64,000 nt of DNA from Siphonodentalium dalli (Eukaryota > Mollusca > Scaphopoda > Gadilida > Siphonodentaliidae), in NCBI GenBank assembly GCA_032622095.1, contig CP136065.1, positions 55,177,949 to 55,241,948 on the forward strand, read 5' to 3'. Under the pieces are notes generated by a model. The model did no database searches and had not been told where the DNA came from. It saw only the letters and a list, made by a program, of their open reading frames with translations. Numbering within the stretch: the first letter of the stretch is position 1; every line of letters begins with the position of its first letter. Of the stretch, positions 1-10,247 are shown piece by piece. Position numbers and translations under genes: made by a program.

Positions 1-335
1 AGTGTGTCTGAAATCGTAGGAGCAGAGCTTTCGGGCACGACCACGTCAAAAATCGATGAACCTTTGTGCTAAGTGGTGTAAAACAGACTTCTTGTTGAAT
101 TCTACCGGTTCAATTGGGCATACGATTTTCCAGTACCAGTTAACAAGGGGTATGAATCCCGCGTTCTCTGAACATGGCCTGAATCCCACGTACCAAAACG
201 AAAAGAGGGATGATACCCTCACAGGGACGTGGATAGAGGGATGATAATCATTGCTCTGACTACGAGGTCGATTTAGTAACAAAAAGTGCCATGTTGAGTT
301 CCATGCCAAATTTGATAAATTAAATGGAAACATGT
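1..335. other. Unassigned sequence at window start
   Basis: Short open frames exist on both strands, but none shows a family signature, and no splice-bounded exon could be defended. If the lectin exon at 2738-2918 belongs to an intact gene, its downstream exons would lie here or beyond the window edge. No half-domain with the WxW / QPN / C-terminal cysteine pattern was found here. Confidence 0.3.
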
Positions 336-740
336 ACTAATGGCGCAGATTTTGGCGCCCGCCGAAATGTGCACCATTAGCGCATGTTTAGGCGCGCGCC
401 TAAAGCGAGAGAAGTTCCAACACATGCGCCTTATTCGCACATTTGGTCGCTTATGTCGCTTTCGACGCGCGACAAAATGCGCGATATTATCGCATGTTTC
501 GGCGCGCCGAAATGTGCGCCATTGTCGCACAACTTGTCGCGTGCCGAAAGCTCCAGAAGCGCCAAAAATGCGCGCCGCAATGGCGTACATTTTGGCGATT
601 TCGGCGATAATGCGATAATGGCGCACATTTCTGCGCGCGCCGAAAACGTCAGTAGCGCCGAAATATGTGCCGTAACGCCACATATTTTGGAGCTTTCGGC
701 ACGCTACAACTGGCGCATGATTAGGAAGTGGTCCTAATAT
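336..740. repeat. CpG-rich degenerate hairpin repeat
   Basis: In otherwise AT-rich DNA this patch is packed with GCGC, GGCGCGCC and CGCGCG and with the word 'GCCGAAATGTGC' and its near-complements. Short inverted words (GGCGCACATTT against AAATGTGCGCC) recur every 30-60 bases on both strands, so many alternative hairpins can form. Frames are open on both strands over the patch, as expected when inverted words replace random sequence. I read it as a degenerate, locally amplified inverted repeat rather than a gene. Confidence 0.55.
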
Positions 741-874
741 TATTCCATACATTATACTTCATGTTATGTCCATGCATTGTTGAATTTCCCGCCACATAGT
801 TTGTCATGCAGAAATTCTCAATTCGAAGAGTTATTAACCTTATCTTGTATATAGGTATACGTATATATATGTTA

Positions 875-1480
875 CTAGAAGGTGACCCGACTTCGTCCGG
901 GCTTTGACCTTGAATTGTCCATTTTGAAGGTCAAGGTCAAGTGGGGTCACGATTTGACCAGTCCAAAAACACTGCCCGGACAAAAGTACCCGACAAACGT
1001 GCCCGTCGAAATCCATCCGGTTTTACCCGATTTGACCATGAATTGATCATTTTGAAGGTCAAGGTCTGGTCGGGGTCACGATTGGACCCGTCCAAAACAA
1101 TCAGTGGACAACAGTAACCCCGCGTATCAAATTTCGTCGAAATCCCATCAAAATTGGCGATTTGACCTTGAAGTTACCCGATTTCAAGGCCAAGGTCACG
1201 TCGCACGGGCAAATGAATATGCTTATGAGACTCGCCATAAGAAAGTACCCCCACATACCAAGTTTGATCGAAATCCCGTGATATTCGGGCGTTTGACCTT
1301 GAAATGACCCGATTTCAAGGTCAAGGTGACGTCGCACGGACAAATTAATATGCCTATGTTCGTCCCCGGCCGAAAATACCCCCACATACCAAGTTTCATC
1401 GAAATCGGGTGGGCCGTTTTCGAGTTCATCGCGAACACACAGACACACAGACACACATATCTTCCAAAATATATAATAGA
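875..1480 (-). mobile_element. Helitron-like element, array 1 copy 1
   Basis: Read on the minus strand, the unit starts TCTATTATATATTTTGGAAG, runs through an ACAC/GTGT tract and TCAAGGTCA-rich body, and ends in a short hairpin (CCCGGAC-GAA-GTCGGG, one bulge) followed by CACCTT and CTAG. Those are the hallmarks of a Helitron: 5' TC, a subterminal 3' hairpin and a terminal CTAG. The base after CTAG is T (position 874 on the complement), as expected for insertion between A and T. It encodes no helicase or Rep domain, so it is non-autonomous. Confidence 0.75.
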
Positions 1481-2097
1481 CTAGAAGGTGACCCGACTTC
1501 GTCCGGGCTTTGACCTTGAATTGTCCATTTTGAAGGTCAAGGTCAAGTGGGGTCACGATTTGACCAGTCCAAAAACACTGCCCGGACAAAAGTACCCGAC
1601 AAACGTGCCCGTCGAAATCCATCCGGTTTTACCCGATTTGACCTTGAATTGTTCATTTTGAAGGTCAAGGTCTGGTCGGTGTCACGATTGGACCCGTCCA
1701 AAACAATCAGTGGACAAAAGTAACCCACGTATCAAATTTCGTCGAAATCCCATCAAAATTGGCGATTTGACCTTGAAGTTACCCGATTGCAAGGTCAAGG
1801 TCACGTCGCACGGGCAAATGAATATGCTTATGAAACTCGCCATAAGAAATTACCCCCACATACCAAGTTTGATCGAAATCCCGTGATATTCGGGCGTTTG
1901 ACCTTGAAATGACCCGATTTCAAGGTCAAGTTGACGTCGGACGGACAAATTAATATGCCTATGTTCGTCCCCGGCCGAAAATATCCCCACATACCAAGTT
2001 TCATCGAAATCGGGTGGGCCGTTTTCGAGTTCATCGCGAACACACAGACACACAGACAGACACACAGACACACAGATCTTCCAAAATATATAATAGA
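1481..2097 (-). mobile_element. Helitron-like element, array 1 copy 2
   Basis: This is the second head-to-tail unit. Its CTAG (1481-1484) abuts the TC start of copy 1 (1479-1480) with no intervening base. It is very similar to copies 1 and 3, differing by small indels and by the number of ACAC units near the 5' end. Confidence 0.75.
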
Positions 2098-2698
2098 CTA
2101 GAAGGTGACCCGACTTCGTCCGGGCTTTGACCTTGAATTGTCCATTTTGAAGGTCAAGTGGGGTCACGATTTGACCAGTCCAAAAACACTGCCCGGACAA
2201 AAGTACCCGACAAACGTGCCCGTCGGTTTTACCCGATTTGACCTTGAATTTATAATTTTGAAGGTCAAGGTCTGGTCAGGGTCACGATTGGACCCGTCCA
2301 AAACAATCAGTGGACAAAAGTAACCCCACGTATCAAATTTCGTCGAAATCCCATCAAAATTGGCGATTTGACCTTGAAGTTACCCGATTTCAAGGTCAAG
2401 GTCACGTCACACGGGCAAATGAATATGCTTATGAGACTCGCCATAAGAAAGTACCCCCACATACCAAGTTTCATCGAAATCCCGTGATATTCGGGCGTTT
2501 GACCTTGAAATGACCCGATTTCAAGGTCAAGGTGACGTCGCACGGACAAATTAATATGCCTATGTTCGTCCCCGGCCGAAAATACCCCCACATACCAAGT
2601 TTCATCGATATCGGGTGGGCCGTTTTCGAGTTCATCGCGAACACACAGACACACAGACACACAGACAGACACACAGATCTTCCAAAATATATAATAGA
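2098..2698 (-). mobile_element. Helitron-like element, array 1 copy 3
   Basis: This third unit carries the outer 5' end of the array: TC at 2697-2698, preceded on the minus strand by A (2699). With the T beyond the array's 3' end (874), this gives the A/T target dinucleotide of Helitron insertions. One internal stretch between two TCAAGGTCA motifs is shorter than in copies 1 and 2. The array sits directly downstream of a lectin exon donor, so it is probably intronic. Confidence 0.75.
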
Positions 2699-2737
2699 TG
2701 GCTATTGTGTGTTCAATGGTATATGTGAATTACGTAC

Positions 2738-2918
2738 GTGTCACCGATTGTTTCATCCAACTCCTGCTTGTTATTGAATTCGACGAGACGTCCACCACTC
2801 AGGTCGCAAAATGTGTTCGACTTCCCTTGTGTTATAGCATTGCTGTTCCTCCAAATGCATGTTCCTGTTCCATTCAATACAAGTCCTGTCGGAGCGCAAG
2901 CATGTGATTCCATGTAAA
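2738..2918 (-). CDS. C-type lectin domain exon (N-terminal half), partial gene
   Basis: This exon is read on the minus strand. An acceptor (TTTTGTAG at 2919-2926) leads into a frame with an entering cysteine (ACAPTGL), then GTCIW, TFC, SGGRLVEF and NNKQELDE. This is the usual first half of a C-type lectin fold: beta1 with CxW, helix alpha1 ending in FC, then GGxLxxI/F and helix alpha2. The entry phase is 1. A GTACGT donor at 2737 leaves phase 2. From CxW to the donor it has 41 codons, with FC at 17-18 and GG at 22-23, identical in spacing to the exon at 35753-35924, so the two are paralogous. The product is probably a secreted sugar-binding protein. The second half of the domain and the signal peptide exon were not found. 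The Helitron array starts 39 bp past the donor and would lie in the intron. It could be a pseudogene, but the frame is intact. Confidence 0.6.
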
Positions 2919-3888
2919 CTACAAAATACAACAAGGCGTCGCAAGAGTTTCACCAAAAATGTACAGGCTCAATCGGCCGAATTCTGGTCTCTGGTCTGAA
3001 TTGGTCCGTATTCTCGTCTTTTAAAATCCAACGTTTACGTAAACCAAGGTTATGCCTTATTGTCATTCACGCCTGAGACACGTCTGTTCACATTGCGTGT
3101 TAACGTACGAGTTTTGTCACGAAACATATTAAGTTTGAAGCACTTTGTGCCATATAGTTGCTACTATATAACATCAAGTTACTGACTTCATAATCGTCTT
3201 TTATCTTTCACGCACGCTATATATTGGCGGCCAAGTAGTTAAAATACCACTAACTGATAATCCTTTGCACCCGGTTGTAAAGTTTTCGACACCTTAAATG
3301 TGGCTAAGTCGAGTTACTGGAAACTGATATGTATATCGTTATATCTATTTTGCCACTTTTTATCCCAATGCCCGATGGTGATACTGTTCGACAAAAGAGG
3401 GATTAATGAGTAATTACCACATGTACAACTCATATCGGCTGATTTTATAAAGTGGCGATGTGGTGGTTGCCATTTGACTAGATCGGTCACATTTTCCATT
3501 GACATGAACTGTAGTATTAACATTTGATATGTTATATTGAGTATATAACCGTAATTGTGTATATAAAATATACCCTTTTGTTGCGCTATTTTGGATATAT
3601 TGTCATTGTCTGGAAACTAAGTGAGGCTGATATCTTCTGGAATTTGTAAAATGCAATTAGAAACAGTTCGTCAGTGCGAATCGGGATTAATTTTACTACT
3701 GTGGATGGCAGGAAGACAGTCTTGCCAGACTATGCCATCCCCCACAATATACGACAGAATTATCCATAATTTTCACCATTATTATGTAATAGATATGTGT
3801 ATTGCAAATAAAATATCCTATCCCATCCTTCCACTGGCTGGTTTACTTCGAAGGAAACCTGGACTAACATTAGATGTACATGTACAGT
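2919..3888. other. No recognised feature
   Basis: AT-rich non-coding sequence with short chance frames only. If the lectin exon at 2738-2918 is real, part of this is its upstream intron. A hydrophobic signal-peptide exon with a phase-1 donor would be expected somewhere at higher coordinates, but I could not identify it. Confidence 0.3.
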
Positions 3889-4049
3889 ATATAAGGATTA
3901 ACTGTCATGTGGACTGTTTTTATGGAGATGTAACCGTGAGGTAAGTGGTCATAACTTGTGTAAAACCCGGGTTTTACATACAAGTTATGACCACTTACCT
4001 CCCGGTTACATCTCCATAAAAACAGTCCACATGACAGTAATCCTTATAT
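3889..4049. repeat. Foldback inverted repeat (long hairpin)
   Basis: The left arm (3889-3966, with words such as GACTGTTTTTATGGAGATG and GTGGTCATAACTTG) is repeated as its complement in the right arm (3975-4049) with only a few mismatches or indels. The centre is GTAAAAC-CCGGG-GTTTTAC. A transcript or single strand would fold into a nearly uninterrupted stem of about 75 bp. No target-site duplication could be fixed, so it is either a MITE-like foldback element or a local inverted duplication. Confidence 0.75.
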
Positions 4050-4735
4050 TTATATACATTTAGCGAAAAAGCCACTTTTTTAAATGTATTTAAATCGAAA
4101 AGAGTATCGTGACAAAACCAGCCCAAAATACCCCATAGCACCATTGTCAAAAGTTAACAGGAACAATTGAAACCCGATGATTTATTAAGTCAACCTGCGC
4201 GAATCCAAATGCGCCAAAAACATTACGCGTTCGTCTTTCCAAACCCAAATGACGTATCGATGTTGTTATGAGCTTGCAGTTATTAGCTGTTGCGCATTCA
4301 TCGAGAAATAATTGCAACTAGCCACGTGGGCGCCGACCAACCAGAATGCTGGATTTAGTGATGACAACACTTAGTATGTAAATATATGGCAATATCGTTC
4401 AAAAATTTCACAAACAAATCATTTAACGAGGAACATGATGTGATATTGCTTACATTATTACAGTTTGTTGATCAGTGTCATTCAGGTGCCATCCAATGAA
4501 CTCGATACAATATGTCTGCGGTTGCTTGATTGCTTAGGTGTGGTCAACCATCTTAAAGAAAGTGGTTATGCTAACCATCGGCTGGTATAAAACGTTGAGA
4601 GGACAAGGTGAACATTTTATATTGTTGATACGCGGACGTCACCTTTCGTCATTCAAAATGGGTATATGTGTAATATATGCATACATGTATTACGTATCCT
4701 GATACTTTCATGATAACCAAATCATGGTCGTATTC
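4050..4735. other. No recognised feature
   Basis: Non-repetitive AT-rich sequence without a supportable frame, exon or element terminus. Confidence 0.3.
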
Positions 4736-4885
4736 ATTACCATCGTCATCATCATCATCATCATTATCATCATCATCATCATTATCATCGGCATCGCATT
4801 GTCACCATCATCATTATCATCGTCCTGCTATCGTCATTAACACCAACATCATCATCGTTATCATCTTCGTCGTCATCATCGCATG
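4736..4885 (+). repeat. TCA/ATC trinucleotide microsatellite (interrupted)
   Basis: Long runs of TCA with interruptions (TTA, TCG, GTC) occupy this stretch. The Ser/His/Ile-rich frame over it is a translation of the microsatellite, not a protein. Confidence 0.9.
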
Positions 4886-4989
4886 CCTGCCCGTTCTGTC
4901 CGTTGTATATGGAATTTTATTACTGCAAAGTATACTTGAGTGGATATGCAGAGCAATCGAGTTGCAATTAGTGGCTTAATGTATACTCA

Positions 4990-5898
4990 GATACCACAGT
5001 AAGTGGTAACTAGGTTACAAAAACATCTACTTTGTCATGTTGGACTGCATGTCAGTGCATGCTTATTGAATATCGACTAGCAGAAATAGCGAGAAAGAAT
5101 AAGACCTTGTTAGCCGCCGCCTGAAGTACACGTAATAGTGTTTGAAAGTGGATAAAATTAAGTTAAGTATAAATATCAGCCAACTCATTAGCAACACAGC
5201 CCAGTTAGGGCATAATATAAGGGTCCAACCCGATGATGCATACATTGTTCTGTATCACTAGACATATACATACTAAGAATTGACGCAACAGTAAACACAG
5301 TACACAACTATAGGTGTTGTAATTCAAGTAGAGTGATGTTTCTTAATTAATCTTTGATAAATATGTTGATTGGAAAACATTTACATAACAAACATGTTCC
5401 GACCTGGAACCACCAACCCACCTCATATCTGTGTCTTGTGCTTTTTTCAGAACTATCCGTTACAATTTGGAACCGTTTTGGCGGAAAAGCTGACAATTTG
5501 GCATTATTTGTATGGATTGAGGCTTATAAAGAGGATATTATGTCATAACTTATACATGTACACGTACTTGACTTAAATTATATATATATTTGCGAATGCC
5601 TGTCCGATATATGCATTACCGGGGCATATATAGGGCTCCGATAAAATTTTACAAGTAAGATAATGGTACAGATTAAACATTTCTAAAATGATGTTGTCGT
5701 AGTAAGGATGGACAAGGGTAGACACCAATTTCGATGGAAATATTTTTGTCGCCGATTTCAATCAAACAATAATAATATATACAGCTATCTGCATGATAAA
5801 TCGTGTGGTGTGGTTTAACGATACCTATTGGTTCGGACCAATTCAAGGATGGGGGTTAGGTGAGGGTCGGCAAAAAACTTCTACCAAACTTATATATA
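4990..5898. other. No recognised feature
   Basis: AT-rich intergenic or intronic sequence. Short frames on both strands lack family signatures, and I see no terminal inverted repeats. Confidence 0.3.
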
Positions 5899-5914
5899 GT
5901 CATCTCCATGATAC

Positions 5915-6638
5915 ATGGATCTTTCTGTGTGTCTGTCTGTCTGTGTGTTCGCGATGAACTCGAAAACGGCCCACCCGATTTCGATGAAACTTGGTATGGG
6001 GGGATATTTTCGGCCGGGGACGAACATAGGCATATTAATTTGTCAGTGCGACGTCACCTTGACCTTGAAATCGGGTCATTTCAAGGTAAAACGCCCGAAT
6101 ATCACGGGATTTCGATGAAACTTGGTATATGTGGGTATCTTCGGCCGGGGAGTGGCATAAACCTATCAATTTGTCCGTGCGACGTGATCTTGACCTTGAA
6201 ATCGGGTCATTTCAAGGTCAAATGCCCAAATATTACGGGATTTCGATGAAACTTGGTATGCGGGGATACATTCGTATGGGGAGTCTCATAAGCATATTCA
6301 TTTGCCCGTGCGACGTGACCTTGACCTTGAAATCGGGTCAATTCAAGGTCAAATCGCCAATTTTGATGGGATTTCGACGAAATTTGATACATGGGTGTAC
6401 TTTTGTCAACTGAGTGTTTTGGACGGGTCAAATCGTGACCCCGACCTGACCTTGACCTTCAAAATAATAAATTCAAGGTCAAATCGGGTAAAACCGGATG
6501 GATTTCGACGGGCACGTTTGTCGGGTACTTTTGTCCGGGCAGTGTTTTGGACGGGTCAAATCGTTACCTCAACTGACCTTGACCTTCAAAATGGTCAATT
6601 CAAGGTCAAAGCCAGGACGAAGTCGGGTCACCTTCTAG
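5915..6638 (+). mobile_element. Helitron-like element, plus-strand copy
   Basis: This is the same family as the arrays at 875 and 16837 but in the opposite orientation. It begins in a GTGT/CTGT tract, has the TCAAGGTCA-rich body with GATTTCGATGAAACTTGG motifs, and ends with the bulged CCCGG...CGGG-type hairpin and CTAG (6635-6638) followed by T. The 5' end differs from the array copies. The TCTATTATATA start is missing, and a small perfect hairpin (TCCATG-ATA-CATGGA) lies at 5904-5918 instead, so the exact 5' boundary is uncertain. It is a solitary, more diverged copy. Confidence 0.7.
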
Positions 6639-6689
6639 TACTATATATTTTGAGACTTCCGTATATATATATATATGTACTTTATAGAA

Positions 6690-7240
6690 TCGAAAACGGC
6701 TGGCTCGATTGAGTTCAAACTTCCCATCTAAGGGTAAAAAACCACGAACACCGTAGTTGTCGCGTTTTTGGTGAAGCTCTGAGCACCCTTTATCCACTCC
6801 CAAATCACCGCAAAGGCACGGTGGGGTTAATCAAGTGATAATTTTATGAGCGTTTGTTTTTTACGCATCGCTCTAAAGAGCGTCTGTTTACCATTCAACG
6901 TTATTAGCATCTGCAGAGAGATATACGGGAACAATAATTTTGAGTGGTTTCCTATGCGGGGAGATTTATTGGATGCCATAGTACTCTTACAACATCATTG
7001 TTACAGTATGTATGACACTTAGGTCAGGGCTTAGGGGGGGGGGGTAGTTAAATCCCGGTTACAAACCAACACTCACAATTTCGTATTTACGCAAACGCAA
7101 CGTGCAGAGAGATATACGGGAACAAGTGCTTTCCTATTTTTAGAACGCAACACATGATACCAAACATAATTACGTCGCGTTGGTGGTTGGGGTTCACGAC
7201 GGGATTAATTGACTGTCCGCTCTTTGCGAGGAGGGGTTAA
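6690..7240. repeat. Diverged repeat with duplicated segment and poly-G run
   Basis: The phrase TGCAGAGAGATATACGGGAA occurs twice (near 6910 and 7108), and ACACTCACAATTTCGT occurs near 7067 and again near 7262, so this is a decayed local duplication. A run of about ten G lies near 7037. The sequence near 6690 (ATCGAAAACGGCTGGCTCGA) resembles the 5' part of the neighbouring Helitron family. Confidence 0.4.
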
Positions 7241-7269
7241 CTTTGCGGGGACTATTGACAAACACTCAC

Positions 7270-7600
7270 AATTTCGTCTTTTGCATCAGATACCAACACC
7301 TCGACCGATCGGGACGAAACTTGGTACGTGAGTGTAGTTTGACCAGGTGGTCGTCGCTGTCGTATTGGCGAGCCCGTGCGACGCCCGTGCAGCGCATGCG
7401 CAGACGAGATATCGGAAACGGGTGGAGCTATCGACTTGAAATTTGGTATGTGAATGTATCTTGCCCCGGATACGAATTGTATCGGGTCGCCGAGCCCGTG
7501 CGACGCCAGCTTCGCGCATGTGCAGACCAGATCTCGGAAACGGGTGGAGCTATCGACTTGAAATTTGTTTTTTGAGTAGCCCGGACAACGTCGGGCTCAA
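7270..7600. repeat. Helitron-related module with internal ~120-bp duplication
   Basis: Phrases such as ATATCGGAAACGGGTGGAGC and ATCGACTTGAAATTTG occur twice about 120 bases apart. The reverse complement of the same module lies inside Helitron array 2 (about 18450-18630), so this is a dispersed piece of that family. It ends near 7574-7595 in AGCCCGGAC-AAC-GTCGGGCT, a hairpin like the family's 3' hairpin, but no CTAG follows. Confidence 0.5.
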
Positions 7601-8024
7601 CAATTTTTCATCGGGTCAGTTCTTTCCGCCCGATGTACCTTAAGCCTGTACGGGGTTACCTTGAAAAACTAAAATTAATGGATCGACCAAGGAAAAACAA
7701 AAATTTATGGATCGACCAAAGCCATGGCACCAATCCCGCCAGTGGCGGGCTAACCTGCTAATTTCATATAAAGAAACACAATTGACCCATCCATGACAGG
7801 AATGGGTGTCTGAGGAGGGGCACATATATTGATAAAACATTTTTATCGCGGATTTCGTACAAACTTATATATATCAGATTTATGCAGTCACGGACTCAGT
7901 ATGAGTGTTCATTGCTTAAATTGTACGTGCGTCCTTCGGCGAGCTTGAACAAATTCTCAATTGTTATAGAAATGGGCATGTATCGATCGTAATGGCACAT
8001 TGAGATGTCACTCAACCGGTCCCG
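7600..8024. other. No recognised feature; possible SINE body
   Basis: ATGGATCGACCAA occurs twice near 7679 and 7707. The stretch before 8030 may be the 3' body of the SINE-like unit whose tRNA-like head is at 8030-8112, but no clean tail or target duplication is seen. Confidence 0.25.
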
Positions 8025-8029
8025 ATTTT

Positions 8030-8112
8030 CGCACGTCGGGGTTCAAACCCATGCGAACATCGTCTAGCCCAGACTGCGATGATCTTATCGACGACCTAAC
8101 CATATCGGCTAT
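8030..8112 (-). repeat. tRNA-like SINE head (decayed)
   Basis: Read on the minus strand, there is an A-box-like segment (ATGGTTAGGTCGTCG) and, about 50 bases later, a clear B box (GGGTTTGAACCCC), the spacing of an internal RNA polymerase III promoter. The acceptor and anticodon stems do not pair well enough for a functional tRNA. I interpret it as the promoter-bearing head of a tRNA-derived SINE. Confidence 0.45.
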
Positions 8113-8129
8113 GGGGTCATCCTTATAAT

Positions 8130-9809
8130 TGAAGCCTCTTCACCGAGAGTTGGGAGTAACTGAATGTTAACTGGCGACAGTCGTATAGCAATGCAGACAA
8201 CCCAATGTACGGTGCATTCACCAAGATGAACAACATATACATTTTGGATGAATTTTTGGGGGTGAATTGTTGGGGGTTTTCAATGTCTGTCTCTGTCATT
8301 TGAAATATTCGAGAATTAAGCTTTTTGTTGATTTTTGACATGTATATACATACATTTTAATATAAAGTTGCTTAGTGGCTTATTTTAAATGCAGTACTGA
8401 AAGATAATCAAGGTAGCAAACAGAGTAAAGACTAGCATATGTTGCCAATATCAATCAGTCAACCCGCAATATATTATATCGAGCCAAAGTCCTTGTCTTG
8501 TTGAATATTTGACATGTTAGGTGGCCGCTTTATGATATTTAATATTTTGAGTTACAATGATTTTATAAGATTCTAAATTAACGGTAGTCAACTGGCTACA
8601 TTGGTAACCATCTTAAATTAGCTTGAATCTACAAGTGAGAAAGCTCTTATAAAGCATATATACGATGAATTTGAATGATAAAGTTATTTTTCTCTTGGTT
8701 ATACGTGGGTTTTATGAGTTTTACGACGAAATTGTCTGAGATCTCGTCGCGATACTACCGACTATTTGGATATATAGTTATCCATGTGAAATATGTCTGG
8801 TTGACAATTAGTTTTTAGCAGTTTTGTAGTCGCTATTTTTTGGGAATTTTCAGCTCCTTGATGGGCAATCCCATCGCAGAATGCTATTGAAAATAATACA
8901 AATGATTTATGTATTTGGTTACCATGTATGTGTATACACATCTTAAACCAACTATATTCTGTATTATATTGTTGTTGTTGACAAGGCCAAAGAAGTGCTC
9001 AAAGATATGTTTTGGACTTGTTCGGGTGCATGGAACTGCTAAGTTATTATTCAGACACTATGCCAACTGGAGGAATTTAGCATTCTGCTAACATAGCTAG
9101 AAATTTCGACCGTCCCACTTCATAGACAACATCGTCTGAACTACGCGCAACTAACGAAAACGATTTCGACACCGAGAGTCACTGCATTCAATTAATATAT
9201 ACTAATGACATTGTGTGTTGTCAATCTGGATATAATATATTTGTAAAAATAACTACTTTGAGCAAGATTATTCTCCATTTCTAATATTTTCTTTTTGATC
9301 ACCATACTGGAGTGTTTCACATCACTTTAAGATTAAACAATGGTTGGACATATGTTTAGCGAATGTAATGCAAGTCTTTGGAGACGGGATTTTTTTTAAA
9401 TATAGTGTGAAAAATTAATTTTAAATAAATTTGTTCATCTGAAAACTGGGACCCTTGTCTGTTTGCAAATTCAGGTTTTTATAACTACACTTATATTATT
9501 AAAATCATGATATACTAGATATGTGAACTATTCGCAAGTTTATATTCTAAGAGTCTTCGCTAATTTAAGGGTTTTTTGGGGGGAATCGAGTAAATACCAA
9601 CAATGTCACATAACTACAAATGCTGATATTCGGGGATTTTTACTACTGTTAAATTTGTTTGTGATTTTATTTTGCAACAGCAGACAAAACACCCTTCAGT
9701 GGTATTTATTTCCTTACTTTGCCTTTGTTTGGCCTAATGTTCCTGGACTATATTGACACAGAACGGATCTACCATTAAAATGGATTGGCAAAATGCATTT
9801 CCTCAGAAA
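8130..9809. other. No recognised feature
   Basis: AT-rich sequence without a long frame, family motif, terminal repeats or tandem array. It forms the left flank of the LTR retroelement. Confidence 0.3.
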
Positions 9810-10046
9810 TTTTTGTAACACTCTCGAGACGACTACGAGTTAGGTAAGTAGGGTTAATTTTAGCTGAAAGTTCAATGTCTTTAGCTTGATAGTCCGATGT
9901 CCGGAATTGTTGGGAATTATAGCTCTGAGTGGATGACCTATAATTATGGGTCGTTGACTTTTGGAGTTAAATGCTTTGATGTAAGCGACACTTGTTCCCA
10001 GCAAGTCACGACATTTTATGAGCTAGGGGCGTTGTCACTTTCAGCG

Positions 10047-10054
10047 TATATATA
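10047..10054 (+). promoter_or_regulatory. LTR TATA box
   Basis: TATATATA lies in the middle of the LTR, about 130 bases upstream of AATAAA. The same arrangement is found in the 3' LTR (14758-14765 and 14894-14899), as expected for a retroelement promoter. Confidence 0.55.
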
Positions 10055-10182
10055 CTAGGAGAGCAAAGCTCTCGGGGACTTGCTAAAACTCTTGCGGACT
10101 CTTGTTCAGAACTTGTTGACGAGAGAACATGTTATTATATTTTACTCCGTGGCCGCCTGATGTGACATTGTAATAATTGTAC

Positions 10183-10188
10183 AATAAA
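10183..10188 (+). terminator. LTR polyadenylation signal
   Basis: AATAAA sits in the 3' third of the LTR, downstream of the TATA box. It is repeated at 14894-14899 in the 3' LTR, where it would end the element's transcript. Confidence 0.55.
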
Positions 10189-10247
10189 TTTCATCAACGT
10201 GTTTCCGAGAATTCCAACTTAATGGTTAGAACCTGGGGAGTGCTACA

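Larger units (their letters stand above)
9814..10247 (+). repeat. 5' LTR
   Basis: It starts TG and ends CA. It contains a TATATATA box (10047-10054), a small perfect hairpin just downstream (GAGAGC-AAA-GCTCTC), and an AATAAA polyadenylation signal (10183-10188), consistent with U3-R-U5 order. Compared with the 3' LTR it lacks 33 bp between two GCTTTG words. Confidence 0.85.

Noticed and set aside
1-335. Second half of the lectin domain for the exon at 2738-2918
   Set aside because: A minus frame reads FWYVGF, but it lacks the QPN/EPN-type motif and the spaced C-terminal cysteines.
273-752. 159-codon minus-strand frame and overlapping plus-strand frames
   Set aside because: They arise from the CpG-rich inverted-word repeat. 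Both strands are open at once and the peptides are low-complexity Arg/Ala/Ile.
1101-2672. Overlapping frames of 67-173 codons, repeated in each unit on both strands
   Set aside because: They are translations of the Helitron repeat. They recur with the DNA copies, shift frame at indels, and show no domain.
10055-10080. CTAG followed by a perfect hairpin, looking like a Helitron end
   Set aside because: It lies inside both LTRs next to the TATA box, and the LTR boundaries explain it.
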